Assembly: GCF_029870595.1 (NCBI RefSeq)
Contig: NZ_JAPDIR010000003.1
Coordinates: 186,001-250,000, forward strand
Reading direction: 5' to 3'
Source of the DNA: Sphingomonas sp. CBMAI 2297
Lineage (GTDB): Bacteria > Pseudomonadota > Alphaproteobacteria > Sphingomonadales > Sphingomonadaceae
DNA length: 64,000 nucleotides
Shown here: in pieces, positions 34,420 through 42,909 of the stretch
How positions within the stretch are numbered: the first letter of the stretch is position 1
How the letters are laid out: each line of letters begins with the position of its first letter
Position numbers and translations under genes: made by a program
The notes under the pieces: generated by a model
Databases searched by the model: none
The model's input: the letters and a program-made list of their open reading frames with translations, nothing else
What the model was told of the DNA's origin: nothing

Positions 34420-35112
34420 TCATCCCCCCGGCGTGAACTCCGCGACCAGGTCGTAGCGATCCCCCGGGAAGGTCTGGCGGACGAACGTCACCGCCCTGCC
34501 CGCGCGCCAGGTCCAGCGCTCGACCTGGAGGCAGGCCGCATGGGCGTCGAGCTTCAATTTCCTGGCCAGCGGGCCGCCGGCGGAGACGGCGCGGATGCGG
34601 TGGCGCGCATCGGTCCAGGGGACATGGTGGAGTAGCCAGGAGCCGGGCGCCTCGGTCTCGAACGTGTCGGCGCGGGGCACCGGCACGGTGTCGAGCGCGA
34701 TCAGCCGGCGCTCGAGGGCGAAGGGCTGCTCCCCGGCGAAATGCACGCCCTCGATCAGCAGCGCGGGTGCCGGAATGCCCGAGACCTCGATATCCGGATC
34801 GCGATTGACCACCCGGCAGGTGTCGAGCGCCCAGCCATAGGCCTCGCCCCGCGCCGCGATCAGCTGGGCGAGATCGGGCACCGCCAGCACCGCGGCATGG
34901 ACCTGGGGATGCGCGACGAAGGAGCCGGCCTTGCGCCGGCGCTCGATCAGCCCGGCATGGGCGAGCCGTTCCAGCGCCTTGCTGACCGTGGCGCGGGCGC
35001 AGCCATAGCGCACGACCAGCTCATGCTCGAAGGGAATGCGGTCGCCGGGCCGCAATTCCCCCGAGCGGATGCGTTCCTCGATGTCCGAGCGGATGCGTTC
35101 CTGCAGCGTCAC
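34420..35112 (-). CDS. hutC: Histidine utilisation repressor HutC (GntR family)
   Basis: Repressor of the hut genes, 230 residues. The GntR helix-turn-helix is at the N-terminus (SGELRPGDRIPFEHELVVRY, ATVSKALERLAHAGLIERRR, GSFVAHP), followed by a UTRA ligand domain (SAGGPLARKL, QVERWTWRAG) that senses urocanate in characterised HutC proteins. The start is a GTG whose last two bases join the hutF stop (GTGA overlap), so hutF and hutC form one transcript. A perfect palindrome of the HutC type lies before hutI and hutF at 36591-36608, giving autoregulation. Confidence 0.93.
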   Translation of the reverse strand: MTLQERIRSDIEERIRSGELRPGDRIPFEHELVVRYGCARATVSKALERLAHAGLIERRRKAGSFVAHPQVHAAVLAVPDLAQLIAARGEAYGWALDTCRVVNRDPDIEVSGIPAPALLIEGVHFAGEQPFALERRLIALDTVPVPRADTFETEAPGSWLLHHVPWTDARHRIRAVSAGGPLARKLKLDAHAACLQVERWTWRAGRAVTFVRQTFPGDRYDLVAEFTPGG

Positions 35113-36449
35113 CCGAGCAGGCGCTCCAGGGTTTTCCGATAATGATTAGCGATAGCCTCGCTCTCCCGGTGCTTTCCGCCGACGACCTGCAGCGCGCCGG
35201 CGCGCCAGACGCAGTCGATCGCACCGGCACGGCCCGCGAAGATCCAGCGATCGAGAAGCGTGTCGGCCGAAGCGCCGGCAAAGCCTGGATGGTCCATGTT
35301 CAGGCTCACGATATCGGCGGGAGCGCCGGGCGCAATCCCCGTTTCGACACCCAGTGCCTGCCCTGCGCCCCGGAGCGCTGCGCCGAACAGTGTCTCGCCG
35401 ACCGAGGCGCCCTCCGGCGACAGGATCGCGCGGCGCCGGAGCGAGAGGCGCTGCGAATATTCGATCGCGCGAAGTTCGTGCGCGGCGTCGATCTGGATGT
35501 TGGAGTCGGTGCCCGTGGCGATCTTCCCGCCGGCCGCGAGATAGCGCTCGGCAGGGAAGATGCCGTCGCCGAGATTGGCCTCGGTGACCGGGCAAAGGCC
35601 CGCCACCGCGCCCGAGGCGGCAAGGCGATCGGTCTCGGCTTCGGTCAGGTGGGTGGCGTGGATCAGCGTCCAGCGCCGGTCGATGCCCAGATTGTCGAGC
35701 AGCCACTCCACCGGCCGCGCGCCGCTCCAGGCGAGGCAGGCCTCGACTTCCTTCGTCTGTTCGGCGGCATGGATGTGGAGCGGGCCCGTGGTCAGCGCCG
35801 TGACCGCCCGCAGCTCTTCCGGCGTGACCGCGCGCAGCGAGTGCGGCGCGACGCCGAGCACCGCGTCGGCGGGCAGCCTGGCGCGGCTCGCCTCGACCAG
35901 CGTCGCGAAGCCGTCGATATCCGACAGGAAGCGGCGCTGGCCGGGCTTGGCCGGCAGTCCGCCAAAATCGCTGTGCGCATAGAAGACGGGGAGCAGGGTC
36001 AGTCCGATGCCGGTCCGCTCCGCGGCGTGGACGATCGCCCCGGCAGTCTCGGCGGGATCGGCATAGCGCGCGCCGTCCACATCGTTGTGGAGATAGTGGA
36101 ACTCGCCGACACGCGTGTAGCCGGTCTCGAGCATCTCGGCATAGGCCAGGGCGGTGATCGCGGCGATGTCCTCGGGCGTGAGCCGGTCGAGGAACCGGTA
36201 CATGATCTCGCGCCAGCTCCAGAAATCGTCGTCGGGCCGGCCGCGACGCTCGCTGAGCCCGGCCATGCCGCGCTGGAAGCCATGGCTATGGACATTGCCG
36301 AGGCCCGGCACCCCCACGCGATGGCGCTCGGCGCCGGGCGCCGGATCGGTGCCGGGCAGCACCCGCGCAATACGCCCGTCTGCGATGCGCACGGTAACGC
36401 GCTCGGCCCAGCCGCCGGGGAGCAGTGCAGTTTCGAACCAGAGATCCAT
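35109..36449 (-). CDS. hutF: Formimidoylglutamate deiminase HutF
   Basis: Amidohydrolase-superfamily enzyme of 446 residues converting N-formimidoyl-L-glutamate to N-formyl-L-glutamate and ammonia, the fourth step of the five-step histidine pathway. Metal-binding motifs are GNVHSHGFQRGMAG, HIHAAEQTKEVEACL, LIHATHLTEAE and TGTDSNIQIDAAHELRA. The ATG at 36449 starts a normal family N-terminus (LWFETALLPGGWAERV). It is divergent from hutI across a 184-bp region with repeats and an operator, and coupled to hutC downstream. Confidence 0.94.
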   Translation of the reverse strand: MDLWFETALLPGGWAERVTVRIADGRIARVLPGTDPAPGAERHRVGVPGLGNVHSHGFQRGMAGLSERRGRPDDDFWSWREIMYRFLDRLTPEDIAAITALAYAEMLETGYTRVGEFHYLHNDVDGARYADPAETAGAIVHAAERTGIGLTLLPVFYAHSDFGGLPAKPGQRRFLSDIDGFATLVEASRARLPADAVLGVAPHSLRAVTPEELRAVTALTTGPLHIHAAEQTKEVEACLAWSGARPVEWLLDNLGIDRRWTLIHATHLTEAETDRLAASGAVAGLCPVTEANLGDGIFPAERYLAAGGKIATGTDSNIQIDAAHELRAIEYSQRLSLRRRAILSPEGASVGETLFGAALRGAGQALGVETGIAPGAPADIVSLNMDHPGFAGASADTLLDRWIFAGRAGAIDCVWRAGALQVVGGKHRESEAIANHYRKTLERLLG

Positions 36450-36492
36450 CCAGGCCTTCCCATTCCCGTCATTCCCGCCCCTTCTCCATCAT

Positions 36493-36566
36493 CCCGGCGG
36501 AAGCCGGGACTTCAGGCGATTGCGGGACAAGAGCCGCGCGAGATCCCGACCGCCGCCGGGATGACG
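36493..36566. repeat. Inverted pair of REP-like elements in the hut control region
   Basis: A hairpin CCCGGC-GGAA-GCCGGG at 36493-36508 is preceded by ATCAT, and a reverse-oriented copy (GATCCCGACCGCCGCCGGGATGAC) ends near 36566. The sequence class (GTCATCCCGGCGGAAGCCGGGA) is a common short extragenic repeat in alphaproteobacteria. A related unit lies at 42364-42390. Confidence 0.55.
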
Positions 36567-36590
36567 AACAAAGTGTGCGACGGGCCTTTC

Positions 36591-36608
36591 ATTATGTCTA
36601 GACATAAT
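36591..36608. promoter_or_regulatory. HutC operator palindrome
   Basis: ATTATGTCTAGACATAAT is a perfect 18-bp palindrome located 25 bp before the hutI start and 141 bp before the hutF start. Its core GTCTAGAC fits the GT-N-TA-N-AC pattern bound by the HutC branch of GntR regulators. AT-rich bases here stand out in a GC-rich region. Confidence 0.75.
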
Positions 36609-36633
36609 CAACCAAGCAGGCAAGGATGCGCGC

Positions 36634-37821
36634 ATGGACCGACTCTGGACCAATGCACGGATCGCGACGATGGCGGCCCCCGGGATGGGCGTCGTCGAGC
36701 ATGGCGCCCTGGCGGCGAAGGACGGCCGCATCGCCTGGGTCGGCCCGGCCGGCGAAGCGCCCGCCGCCGCCGAGACGATCGATTGCGCGGGCCGCTGGAT
36801 CACCCCCGGGCTGATCGATTGCCACACGCACCTGGTCCATGGCGGCGACCGGGCGCATGAGTTCGAGCTGCGTCTGCAAGGCGCGAGCTATGCGGAGATC
36901 GCACGGGCCGGCGGCGGGATCGTCTCGACGATGCGCGCCACCCGGGCGGCAAGCGAGGCCGAGCTGGTGGCGAGCGCGCTGCCCCGGCTCGACGCGCTGA
37001 TCGCCGAAGGGGCAACCACGGTCGAGGTCAAGTCCGGCTATGGCCTGTCGCTCGAGGACGAGCTGAAGATGCTGCGCGCGGCCGGGGCGCTGGGCCGCGA
37101 GCGCAAGGTCCGGATCGCGACCACCTTTCTCGGCGCCCATGCCCTGCCCCCCGAATATGCCGATAACCGCGCCGGCTATGTCGATCTCGTCTGCGAGACG
37201 ATGATCCCGGCCGTGGCCGAGGCCGGGCTGGCGGATGCGGTGGATGCCTTTTGCGAGGATATCGGCTTCACCCCCGAGGAGACCAGACGGGTCCTCGAAG
37301 CCGCCCGGGCGCATGGGCTGCGCGTGAAGCTCCATGCCGAGCAGCTTTCCAACCAGCATGGCGCGGCGCTCGCCGCTTCGCATGGCGCGCTGTCCGCGGA
37401 CCATCTCGAATATCTCGACGATGCCGGGATCGCGGCGATGGCCGCGGCGGGCACGGTCGCCACGCTCCTGCCCGGCGCCTTCTATTTCGTCCGCGAGACC
37501 AGATTGCCGCCGGTCCAGGCGCTGCGTGACGCGGGCGTGCCGATCGCGCTTGCCACCGATTGCAACCCGGGCACCTCGCCGCTCACCAGCCCGTTGCTGG
37601 TGATGAACATGGCCGCGACGCTGTTCCGCCTTACCGTGGAGGAGTGCCTGGCCGGCGTGACCCGCGAGGCGGCACGGGCGCTGGGCCTCCACCACGAAAT
37701 CGGCACCATCGAACCCGGCAAGTCCTGCGACCTCGCGATCTGGGACGTCGAGCGGCCGGCCGAGCTTGTCTATCGCATGGGGCTGAATCCGCTCCATGCC
37801 CGCATCTGGAAGGGCCAATGA
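36634..37821 (+). CDS. hutI: Imidazolonepropionase HutI
   Basis: Opens the ring of 4-imidazolone-5-propanoate to N-formimidoyl-L-glutamate, third step of histidine breakdown. Amidohydrolase of 395 residues with the metal motif in [12 protein letters not shown], substrate residues in [20 protein letters not shown] with metal His, and [10 protein letters not shown] holding the catalytic Asp. It is the first gene of the plus-strand hut operon, 25 bp after the predicted HutC operator. Its stop overlaps hutH (ATGA). Confidence 0.96.
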   Translation: MDRLWTNARIATMAAPGMGVVEHGALAAKDGRIAWVGPAGEAPAAAETIDCAGRWITPGLIDCHTHLVHGGDRAHEFELRLQGASYAEIARAGGGIVSTMRATRAASEAELVASALPRLDALIAEGATTVEVKSGYGLSLEDELKMLRAAGALGRERKVRIATTFLGAHALPPEYADNRAGYVDLVCETMIPAVAEAGLADAVDAFCEDIGFTPEETRRVLEAARAHGLRVKLHAEQLSNQHGAALAASHGALSADHLEYLDDAGIAAMAAAGTVATLLPGAFYFVRETRLPPVQALRDAGVPIALATDCNPGTSPLTSPLLVMNMAATLFRLTVEECLAGVTREAARALGLHHEIGTIEPGKSCDLAIWDVERPAELVYRMGLNPLHARIWKGQ

Positions 37822-39347
37822 CCGAAATCCTGCTGATCCCCGGCGCGGTGCCGCTGGCCGAATGGCGCGCGATCTGGCGCGGCGCGGTACCGAAGCTCGA
37901 CCCCGCCGCCGCGCCGCGCATCGCCGAGAGCGCGGCCGCAGTGGCGCGCATCCTGGCGCGGGGCGAGCCCGTCTATGGCATCAACACCGGCTTCGGGAAG
38001 CTCGCCAGCGTGCGGATCGAGGCCGAGGACCTGGCCACGCTCCAGCGCAACATCGTGCTCAGCCATGCCGCCGGGATCGGCGCGCCCTCGCCCGCCACGG
38101 TCGTCCGGCTGATGATGGCGCTCAAGCTCGCCAGCCTCGCCCAGGGCGCTTCGGGCGTGCAGCCGGCGACGGTGGCGCTGCTCGAGGCGATGCTGGCCCG
38201 GGGGCTGGCGCCGGTGGTGCCGAGCCAGGGATCCGTGGGCGCGAGCGGCGACCTCGCCCCGCTCTCTCATATGGCGGCGACGATGATCGGCATGGGCTCG
38301 ATCGAGGTCGATGGCCGCGTGCTGCCAGCCGCGCAGGCGCTGGCCGAGGCCGGCCTCGCGCCCGTCACCCTCGGCCCCAAGGAAGGGCTCGCCCTGCTCA
38401 ACGGCACTCAATTCTCCGCCGCCAACGCCCTTGCCGGGCTGTTCGAGACCGAGACGCTGTTCCAGGCCGCCCTCGTCACCGGCGCGCTCTCGACCGAGGC
38501 GGCCAAAGGCACCGATGCGCCGTTCGACCCGCGCATCCATCAATTGCGCCGCCATCCCGGTCAGATCGCGGTCGGCGAGACGCTGCGCACCCTCATGCAG
38601 GGCTCCGCGATCCGCGCCTCGCACCGCGACAATGATCCGCGCGTGCAGGACCCCTATTGCCTGCGCTGCCAGCCCCAGGTGATGGGCGCGGTGCTCGACC
38701 TGCTGCGCCAGGCAGGCACGACGCTGGAGACCGAGGCGAACGGCGTCTCCGACAACCCCCTGATCTTCCCGGATACCGACGAGGCGCTGTCCGGCGGCAA
38801 TTTCCACGCCGAGCCGGTCGCCTTCGCGGCGGACATGATCGCGCTGGCGATCTGCGAGATCGGTTCGATCGCCGAGCGCCGCATCGCGATGCTGGTCGAT
38901 CCCGCCCTGTCGAACCTGCCCGCCTTCCTCACTCCCCGGCCGGGGCTCAATTCCGGCTTCATGATTCCCCAGGTGACCGCCGCCGCGCTCGTCTCCGAGA
39001 ACAAGCAGCGCGCCATGCCGGCCAGTGTCGATTCGATCCCGACCTCGGCGAATCAGGAGGACCATGTCTCGATGGCCGCGCACGGCGCCCGCCGCCTGCT
39101 CGACATGGCGGCGAACTGCGCCGGCGTGATCGGCATCGAGCTGCTCGCCGCTGCCCAAGGCTGCGATTTCCATGCCGGGCTCACTTCGTCGGAGGCGCTG
39201 GAGCGCGTTCGCGCCCGGTTGCGCCGCGAGGTGCCAACGCTCGACCATGACCGGCATTTCCACCCCGATATCGAGGCCGCCACCGCCCTGGTCCGCGCCG
39301 GTGCGGTAGCCGAGGCAGCGGCGATCACGCTGCCGGGGGTCGCATGA
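37818..39347 (+). CDS. hutH: Histidine ammonia-lyase HutH
   Basis: First enzyme of the pathway, removing ammonia from L-histidine to give urocanate. The protein has 509 residues. The self-formed MIO cofactor comes from A142-S143-G144 in [14 protein letters not shown], exactly the positions known in the Pseudomonas enzyme; the catalytic Tyr lies in [12 protein letters not shown], and QDPYCLRC and [10 protein letters not shown] are further family motifs. The ATG at 37818 overlaps the hutI stop, and the stop overlaps hutG. Confidence 0.97.
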   Translation: MTEILLIPGAVPLAEWRAIWRGAVPKLDPAAAPRIAESAAAVARILARGEPVYGINTGFGKLASVRIEAEDLATLQRNIVLSHAAGIGAPSPATVVRLMMALKLASLAQGASGVQPATVALLEAMLARGLAPVVPSQGSVGASGDLAPLSHMAATMIGMGSIEVDGRVLPAAQALAEAGLAPVTLGPKEGLALLNGTQFSAANALAGLFETETLFQAALVTGALSTEAAKGTDAPFDPRIHQLRRHPGQIAVGETLRTLMQGSAIRASHRDNDPRVQDPYCLRCQPQVMGAVLDLLRQAGTTLETEANGVSDNPLIFPDTDEALSGGNFHAEPVAFAADMIALAICEIGSIAERRIAMLVDPALSNLPAFLTPRPGLNSGFMIPQVTAAALVSENKQRAMPASVDSIPTSANQEDHVSMAAHGARRLLDMAANCAGVIGIELLAAAQGCDFHAGLTSSEALERVRARLRREVPTLDHDRHFHPDIEAATALVRAGAVAEAAAITLPGVA

Positions 39348-40141
39348 GCTGGCTGGAGGTCCATCGCGGCGAGGCGCCGCTGATCGTCGCCTTTCCACAT
39401 ACCGGAACGGACATTCCGGCGGAGATCGCGTTCACTTCGCCTTGGCTCGCCCGCAAGGATGCCGACTGGTGGATCGATCGGCTCTACGACTTCGCCGCCG
39501 GCCTCGGCGCGACCATGATCCGCACCACGATCTCGCGCAGCGTGATCGACGCGAATCGCGATCCGTCGGGCGCCTCGCTCTATCCCGGCCAAGCGACGAC
39601 CGAGCTTTGCCCGACCACGACCTTCGACGGCGAGCCCCTCCAGCGCCCGGATGCCGATGAGATCGCCCGGCGCCGCGCCATCTGGTTCGATCCCTATCAC
39701 GCCGCGATCGAGGCGGAGATCGCCCGGTTGCGGGCGATCCACCCCAAAGTCGTGCTCTACGACGCCCATTCGATCCGCAGCCATGTCCCCCGTCTGTTCG
39801 ATGGCGAACTGCCCCAGTTCAACATCGGCACCAATGGCGGCACCACCTGCGCGCCCGCGCTCACCCGAGCAGTCGAGGCCGCCTGCGCCGCCACGCCGTG
39901 GAGCCGGGTGATCGACGGCCGCTTTCGCGGGGGCTGGACCACGCGCCACTATGGCCGGCCCGAACAAGGCGTCCATGCCATCCAGATGGAGCTGGCCTGC
40001 CGAGGCTATATCGAAGAGCCCGCGACGTTCGACGAGGGCCATTGGCCCACCCCCTATGACGAGGCCCGTGCCGCGCCGATGCGCGACGCGCTCGCCCAGA
40101 TCCTCACCGCCTGCCTCAATTTCGCCGGAGCCCCGGAATGA
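39344..40141 (+). CDS. hutG: N-formylglutamate deformylase HutG
   Basis: Last step of the five-step route, releasing formate and L-glutamate from N-formyl-L-glutamate. The protein has 265 residues of the N-formylglutamate amidohydrolase family: PHTGTDIP near the N-terminus, [30 protein letters not shown] and a C-terminal [12 protein letters not shown] motif that contains probable zinc ligands. Overlaps hutH and hutU by 4 bases on each side. Together with hutF it shows that this organism uses the formylglutamate branch and not the direct HutG formiminoglutamase route. Confidence 0.95.
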   Translation: MSWLEVHRGEAPLIVAFPHTGTDIPAEIAFTSPWLARKDADWWIDRLYDFAAGLGATMIRTTISRSVIDANRDPSGASLYPGQATTELCPTTTFDGEPLQRPDADEIARRRAIWFDPYHAAIEAEIARLRAIHPKVVLYDAHSIRSHVPRLFDGELPQFNIGTNGGTTCAPALTRAVEAACAATPWSRVIDGRFRGGWTTRHYGRPEQGVHAIQMELACRGYIEEPATFDEGHWPTPYDEARAAPMRDALAQILTACLNFAGAPE

Positions 40142-41793
40142 CTCGCCTAGATAACAGCCGCATCATCAAGCCCGCCACCGGTACCGAACTCAGCGCAAAA
40201 AGCTGGCTCACCGAGGCGGCGTTGCGCATGCTGATGAACAACCTGCACCCCGATGTCGCCGAGCGGCCCGAGGAGCTGGTCGTCTATGGCGGCATCGGCC
40301 GCGCGGCGCGCGACTGGGAGAGCTATGACAGGATCGTCGCCGCGCTGCGCGATCTCGAAGCCGACGAGACGCTGCTGATCCAGTCGGGCAAGCCCGTCGG
40401 CGTGTTCCGCACGCACGAGAACGCACCGCGCGTCCTCCTCGCCAATTCGAACCTCGTGCCGCACTGGGCGACCTGGGAGCATTTCAACGCGCTCGATCGC
40501 AAGGGCCTGGCGATGTACGGCCAGATGACCGCCGGCTCCTGGATCTATATCGGCACCCAGGGCATCGTGCAGGGCACCTACGAGACCTTCGCCGAGATGG
40601 GCCGCCAGCATTATGGCGGCGACCTTAAGGGCCGCTGGCTGCTCACCGCCGGCCTGGGTGGCATGGGCGGGGCGCAGCCGCTGGCGGCGGTGATGGCGGG
40701 CGCCTCGTGCCTCGCCATCGAATGCCAGCCGAGCCGGATCGAGATGCGCCTGCGCACCGGCTATCTCGACCGCGCCGCCGAGACGATCGACGAAGCGCTC
40801 GCGATCATCCGCGCCGCCGACAAGCCGGTCTCGGTCGGCCTGCTCGGCAATGCGGCCGAGCTGCTGCCCGAGATGTTCGCGCGCGGCATCCGCCCCGACC
40901 TGCTGACCGACCAGACCTCGGCGCATGACCCGGTCAACGGATATCTGCCCGTGGGATGGTCCGTCGCCGAATGGATCGAGCGGCGCGAGCGCGACCCGGA
41001 AGCGACGGCCAGGGCGGCAAAGGCGTCGATGGCGCAACATGTCCGCGCGATGCTCGATTTCCACGCGGTGGGCGTGCCGACGGTCGATTACGGCAACAAT
41101 ATCCGCCAGGTCGCGCTCGACGAGGGCGTGGCCGACGCCTTTGCCTTTCCCGGCTTCGTCCCCGCCTATATCCGCCCGCTCTTCTGCCGGGGGATCGGGC
41201 CGTTCCGCTGGGCCGCGCTGTCCGGCGATCCGGAGGACATCGCCCGCACCGACGCCAAGGTGAAGGAGCTGCTGCCCGACGACGCGCATCTCCACAACTG
41301 GCTCGACATGGCGGCCGAGCGCATCCACTTCCAGGGGCTGCCCGCGCGGATCTGCTGGGTGGGCCTGGGCGACCGCCACCGGCTCGGCCTCGCCTTCAAC
41401 GCGATGGTGGCGTCGGGCGAGCTCAAGGCGCCGATCGTGATCGGGCGCGACCATCTCGACAGCGGATCGGTCGCCAGCCCCAATCGCGAGACCGAGGCGA
41501 TGCGCGACGGATCGGACGCCGTCTCGGACTGGCCACTGCTCAACGCGCTGCTCAACACCGCGAGCGGCGCGACCTGGGTATCGCTGCATCATGGCGGCGG
41601 CGTCGGCATGGGCTATTCGCAGCATGCCGGCATGGTGATCGTCGCCGACGGCACGCCGGAAGCGGCGAAGCGGCTCGAGCGCGTGCTGTGGAACGATCCC
41701 GCCACCGGCGTGATGCGGCACGCCGATGCGGGCTATGACATCGCGATCGATTGCGCGCGGGAAAAGGGGCTGGACCTGCCGGGGATATTGTAA
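40138..41793 (+). CDS. hutU: Urocanate hydratase HutU
   Basis: NAD-dependent urocanase of 551 residues, second step of histidine breakdown. The protein is full length. NAD-binding motif [15 protein letters not shown], the family motif [13 protein letters not shown], the active-site region with Cys in [14 protein letters not shown] and the C-terminal [15 protein letters not shown] are all present. Last gene of the hut operon; ends before an imperfect hairpin (41801-41831) shared with the converging asparaginase-like gene. No histidine transporter is in the cluster. Confidence 0.97.
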   Translation: MTRLDNSRIIKPATGTELSAKSWLTEAALRMLMNNLHPDVAERPEELVVYGGIGRAARDWESYDRIVAALRDLEADETLLIQSGKPVGVFRTHENAPRVLLANSNLVPHWATWEHFNALDRKGLAMYGQMTAGSWIYIGTQGIVQGTYETFAEMGRQHYGGDLKGRWLLTAGLGGMGGAQPLAAVMAGASCLAIECQPSRIEMRLRTGYLDRAAETIDEALAIIRAADKPVSVGLLGNAAELLPEMFARGIRPDLLTDQTSAHDPVNGYLPVGWSVAEWIERRERDPEATARAAKASMAQHVRAMLDFHAVGVPTVDYGNNIRQVALDEGVADAFAFPGFVPAYIRPLFCRGIGPFRWAALSGDPEDIARTDAKVKELLPDDAHLHNWLDMAAERIHFQGLPARICWVGLGDRHRLGLAFNAMVASGELKAPIVIGRDHLDSGSVASPNRETEAMRDGSDAVSDWPLLNALLNTASGATWVSLHHGGGVGMGYSQHAGMVIVADGTPEAAKRLERVLWNDPATGVMRHADAGYDIAIDCAREKGLDLPGIL

Positions 41794-41800
41794 GCGCGGC

Positions 41801-41831
41801 GCCCCTATCTCCCCCCCTTCCGGGGAGGGGC
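41801..41831. terminator. Imperfect C/G-rich hairpin after hutU
   Basis: GCCCC..TCCCCCCC-TTC-CGGGGAGGGGC forms an imperfect stem in the 46-bp gap between hutU and the converging asparaginase-like gene. It resembles the other CTCCCC hairpins but is less perfect, and no T-run is present. Confidence 0.45.
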
Positions 41832-41839
41832 GTTTCGGC

Positions 41840-42334
41840 TCAGATCTCCACGAACCTGCCCGCCTCGCGGTCCTTCACGACCCTGCCGGCCTCGAACACG
41901 GTGCCGTTCATGGTGATGTAGACGCCCGGCTTCGCGACCTGGACGGTGGCGAAGGCCATGCCGAGGTTGAAGGTGGCATCGCTCTCGGCGAAGCGCGCCG
42001 GGGCGAGCGCGCCGACCAGCACGATCGTCTTGCCCGCGATGCCGGTCAGCGCCTTGGCGGTCTCGGTCATCGTGTCGGTGCCGTGCGTTATCACGATGCG
42101 CTCCGCATCCGAGGCGGCGGCGCGCGATGCGATCAGGGCGCGATCGGCGTCGTCCATCTCCAGGCTGTCCTTGCGCATCACCTCCTCGACCTCGAAGGGA
42201 TGCAGCACGCGGCCCAGCTCGAGCAGCCGCGTCACCATCGTGCCCACGATCGTGTATTTGCTCGAGGCGTCGAAATATTGCTTGTCGATCGTGCCGCCGG
42301 TGGTGAGCACGAGGATGGGCTGGGTGCTGGTCAT
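41840..42334 (-). CDS. Single-domain asparaginase-like protein
   Basis: Protein of 164 residues equal to the N-terminal domain of type I/II L-asparaginases only. Both threonine motifs are present: T11-T-G-G-T15-I and H84-G-T-D-T-M89. The C-terminal domain that completes the dimer site in classic enzymes is missing, but the frame ends cleanly (GRFVEI, stop) and no broken second half follows downstream, so it is probably a true short family member. Catalysis would need oligomerisation or another partner. It converges on the hut operon but is otherwise isolated. Confidence 0.8.
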   Translation of the reverse strand: MTSTQPILVLTTGGTIDKQYFDASSKYTIVGTMVTRLLELGRVLHPFEVEEVMRKDSLEMDDADRALIASRAAASDAERIVITHGTDTMTETAKALTGIAGKTIVLVGALAPARFAESDATFNLGMAFATVQVAKPGVYITMNGTVFEAGRVVKDREAGRFVEI

Positions 42335-42363
42335 GCGCGGCCCTTACGCCTCTTCCTTCCCGA

Positions 42364-42390
42364 CGTCATCCCGCGAAGGCGGGGATGACG
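42364..42390. repeat. REP-like extragenic hairpin
   Basis: CGTCATCCCGC-GAAG-GCGGGGATGACG is a stem with one bulged base upstream of the asparaginase-like gene. It is the same class of short alphaproteobacterial repeat as the pair at 36493-36566. The rest of the 137-bp gap up to the DUF2946-like gene shows no clear element. Confidence 0.55.
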
Positions 42391-42471
42391 GGAGCGTGGG
42401 ACAAAATGCCCAGCCCGCCTGCGCAATTACGCAGGTGACACGCCGCACCGAAGCGCGTAGCCCGGTCGATC

Positions 42472-42876
42472 ATGGGGGCATGGCGCGTTTTCCTGAAGGA
42501 GCATCGCTGGCTGGCATTGTGGCTGATCGCCGCGGCGCTGGCGGTGAAGGCGCTCGTTCCCCAGGGATATATGCTCGCTGACACCGGCGGGAAGACGCTC
42601 ACCGTGGCGATCTGCGACGGCAACGGCCCCGCGACGATGACCATCGACGTGCCGATGGCACCCGATCACGCCAAGGCGCCGGACGGCACCAAGCAGGATG
42701 GCGGCTGCGCCTATTCCTCGCTCGGCCATGCCATGACGGGCGGCGCCGATCCGGTGCTGCTGCTCGCCGCGATCGCCTTCCTGCTCGCGCTGGGCTTCGC
42801 GCCCGCCGCGCAGCCCATGATCCGGCGCCGGGCCTTCGCCCAGCCGCCTGCCCAGGGGCCCCCTTCCCGCGCCTGA
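42472..42876 (+). CDS. DUF2946-like membrane protein
   Basis: Small protein of 134 residues with a first hydrophobic helix (WLALWLIAAALAVKALVP), a middle part with CDGNGPATMTIDVPM and GGCAYSS, then a second helix (VLLLAAIAFLLALGFAPA). The pattern of a Cys-containing loop with Met/His residues between two helices, next to a TonB receptor, matches the DUF2946 family often found in copper or other metal loci. It is 33 bp upstream of the receptor gene, and the three-gene run ends with a PepSY protein. Metal binding is inferred from context. Confidence 0.7.
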   Translation: MGAWRVFLKEHRWLALWLIAAALAVKALVPQGYMLADTGGKTLTVAICDGNGPATMTIDVPMAPDHAKAPDGTKQDGGCAYSSLGHAMTGGADPVLLLAAIAFLLALGFAPAAQPMIRRRAFAQPPAQGPPSRA

Positions 42877-42909
42877 ACCCGTCGACTTTCCTCGTTCAGG
42901 TGATTTCCC

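Noticed and set aside
35541..35550. TAGCGCT in the hutF coding region resembling the xylan operator core
   Set aside because: It lies inside a gene, lacks the symmetric flanks, and such heptamers are expected by chance at this GC content.
41840..42334. Asparaginase fragment as a pseudogene
   Set aside because: No remains of a C-terminal domain follow, the frame ends cleanly and both catalytic motifs are kept, so a genuine short protein is more likely.
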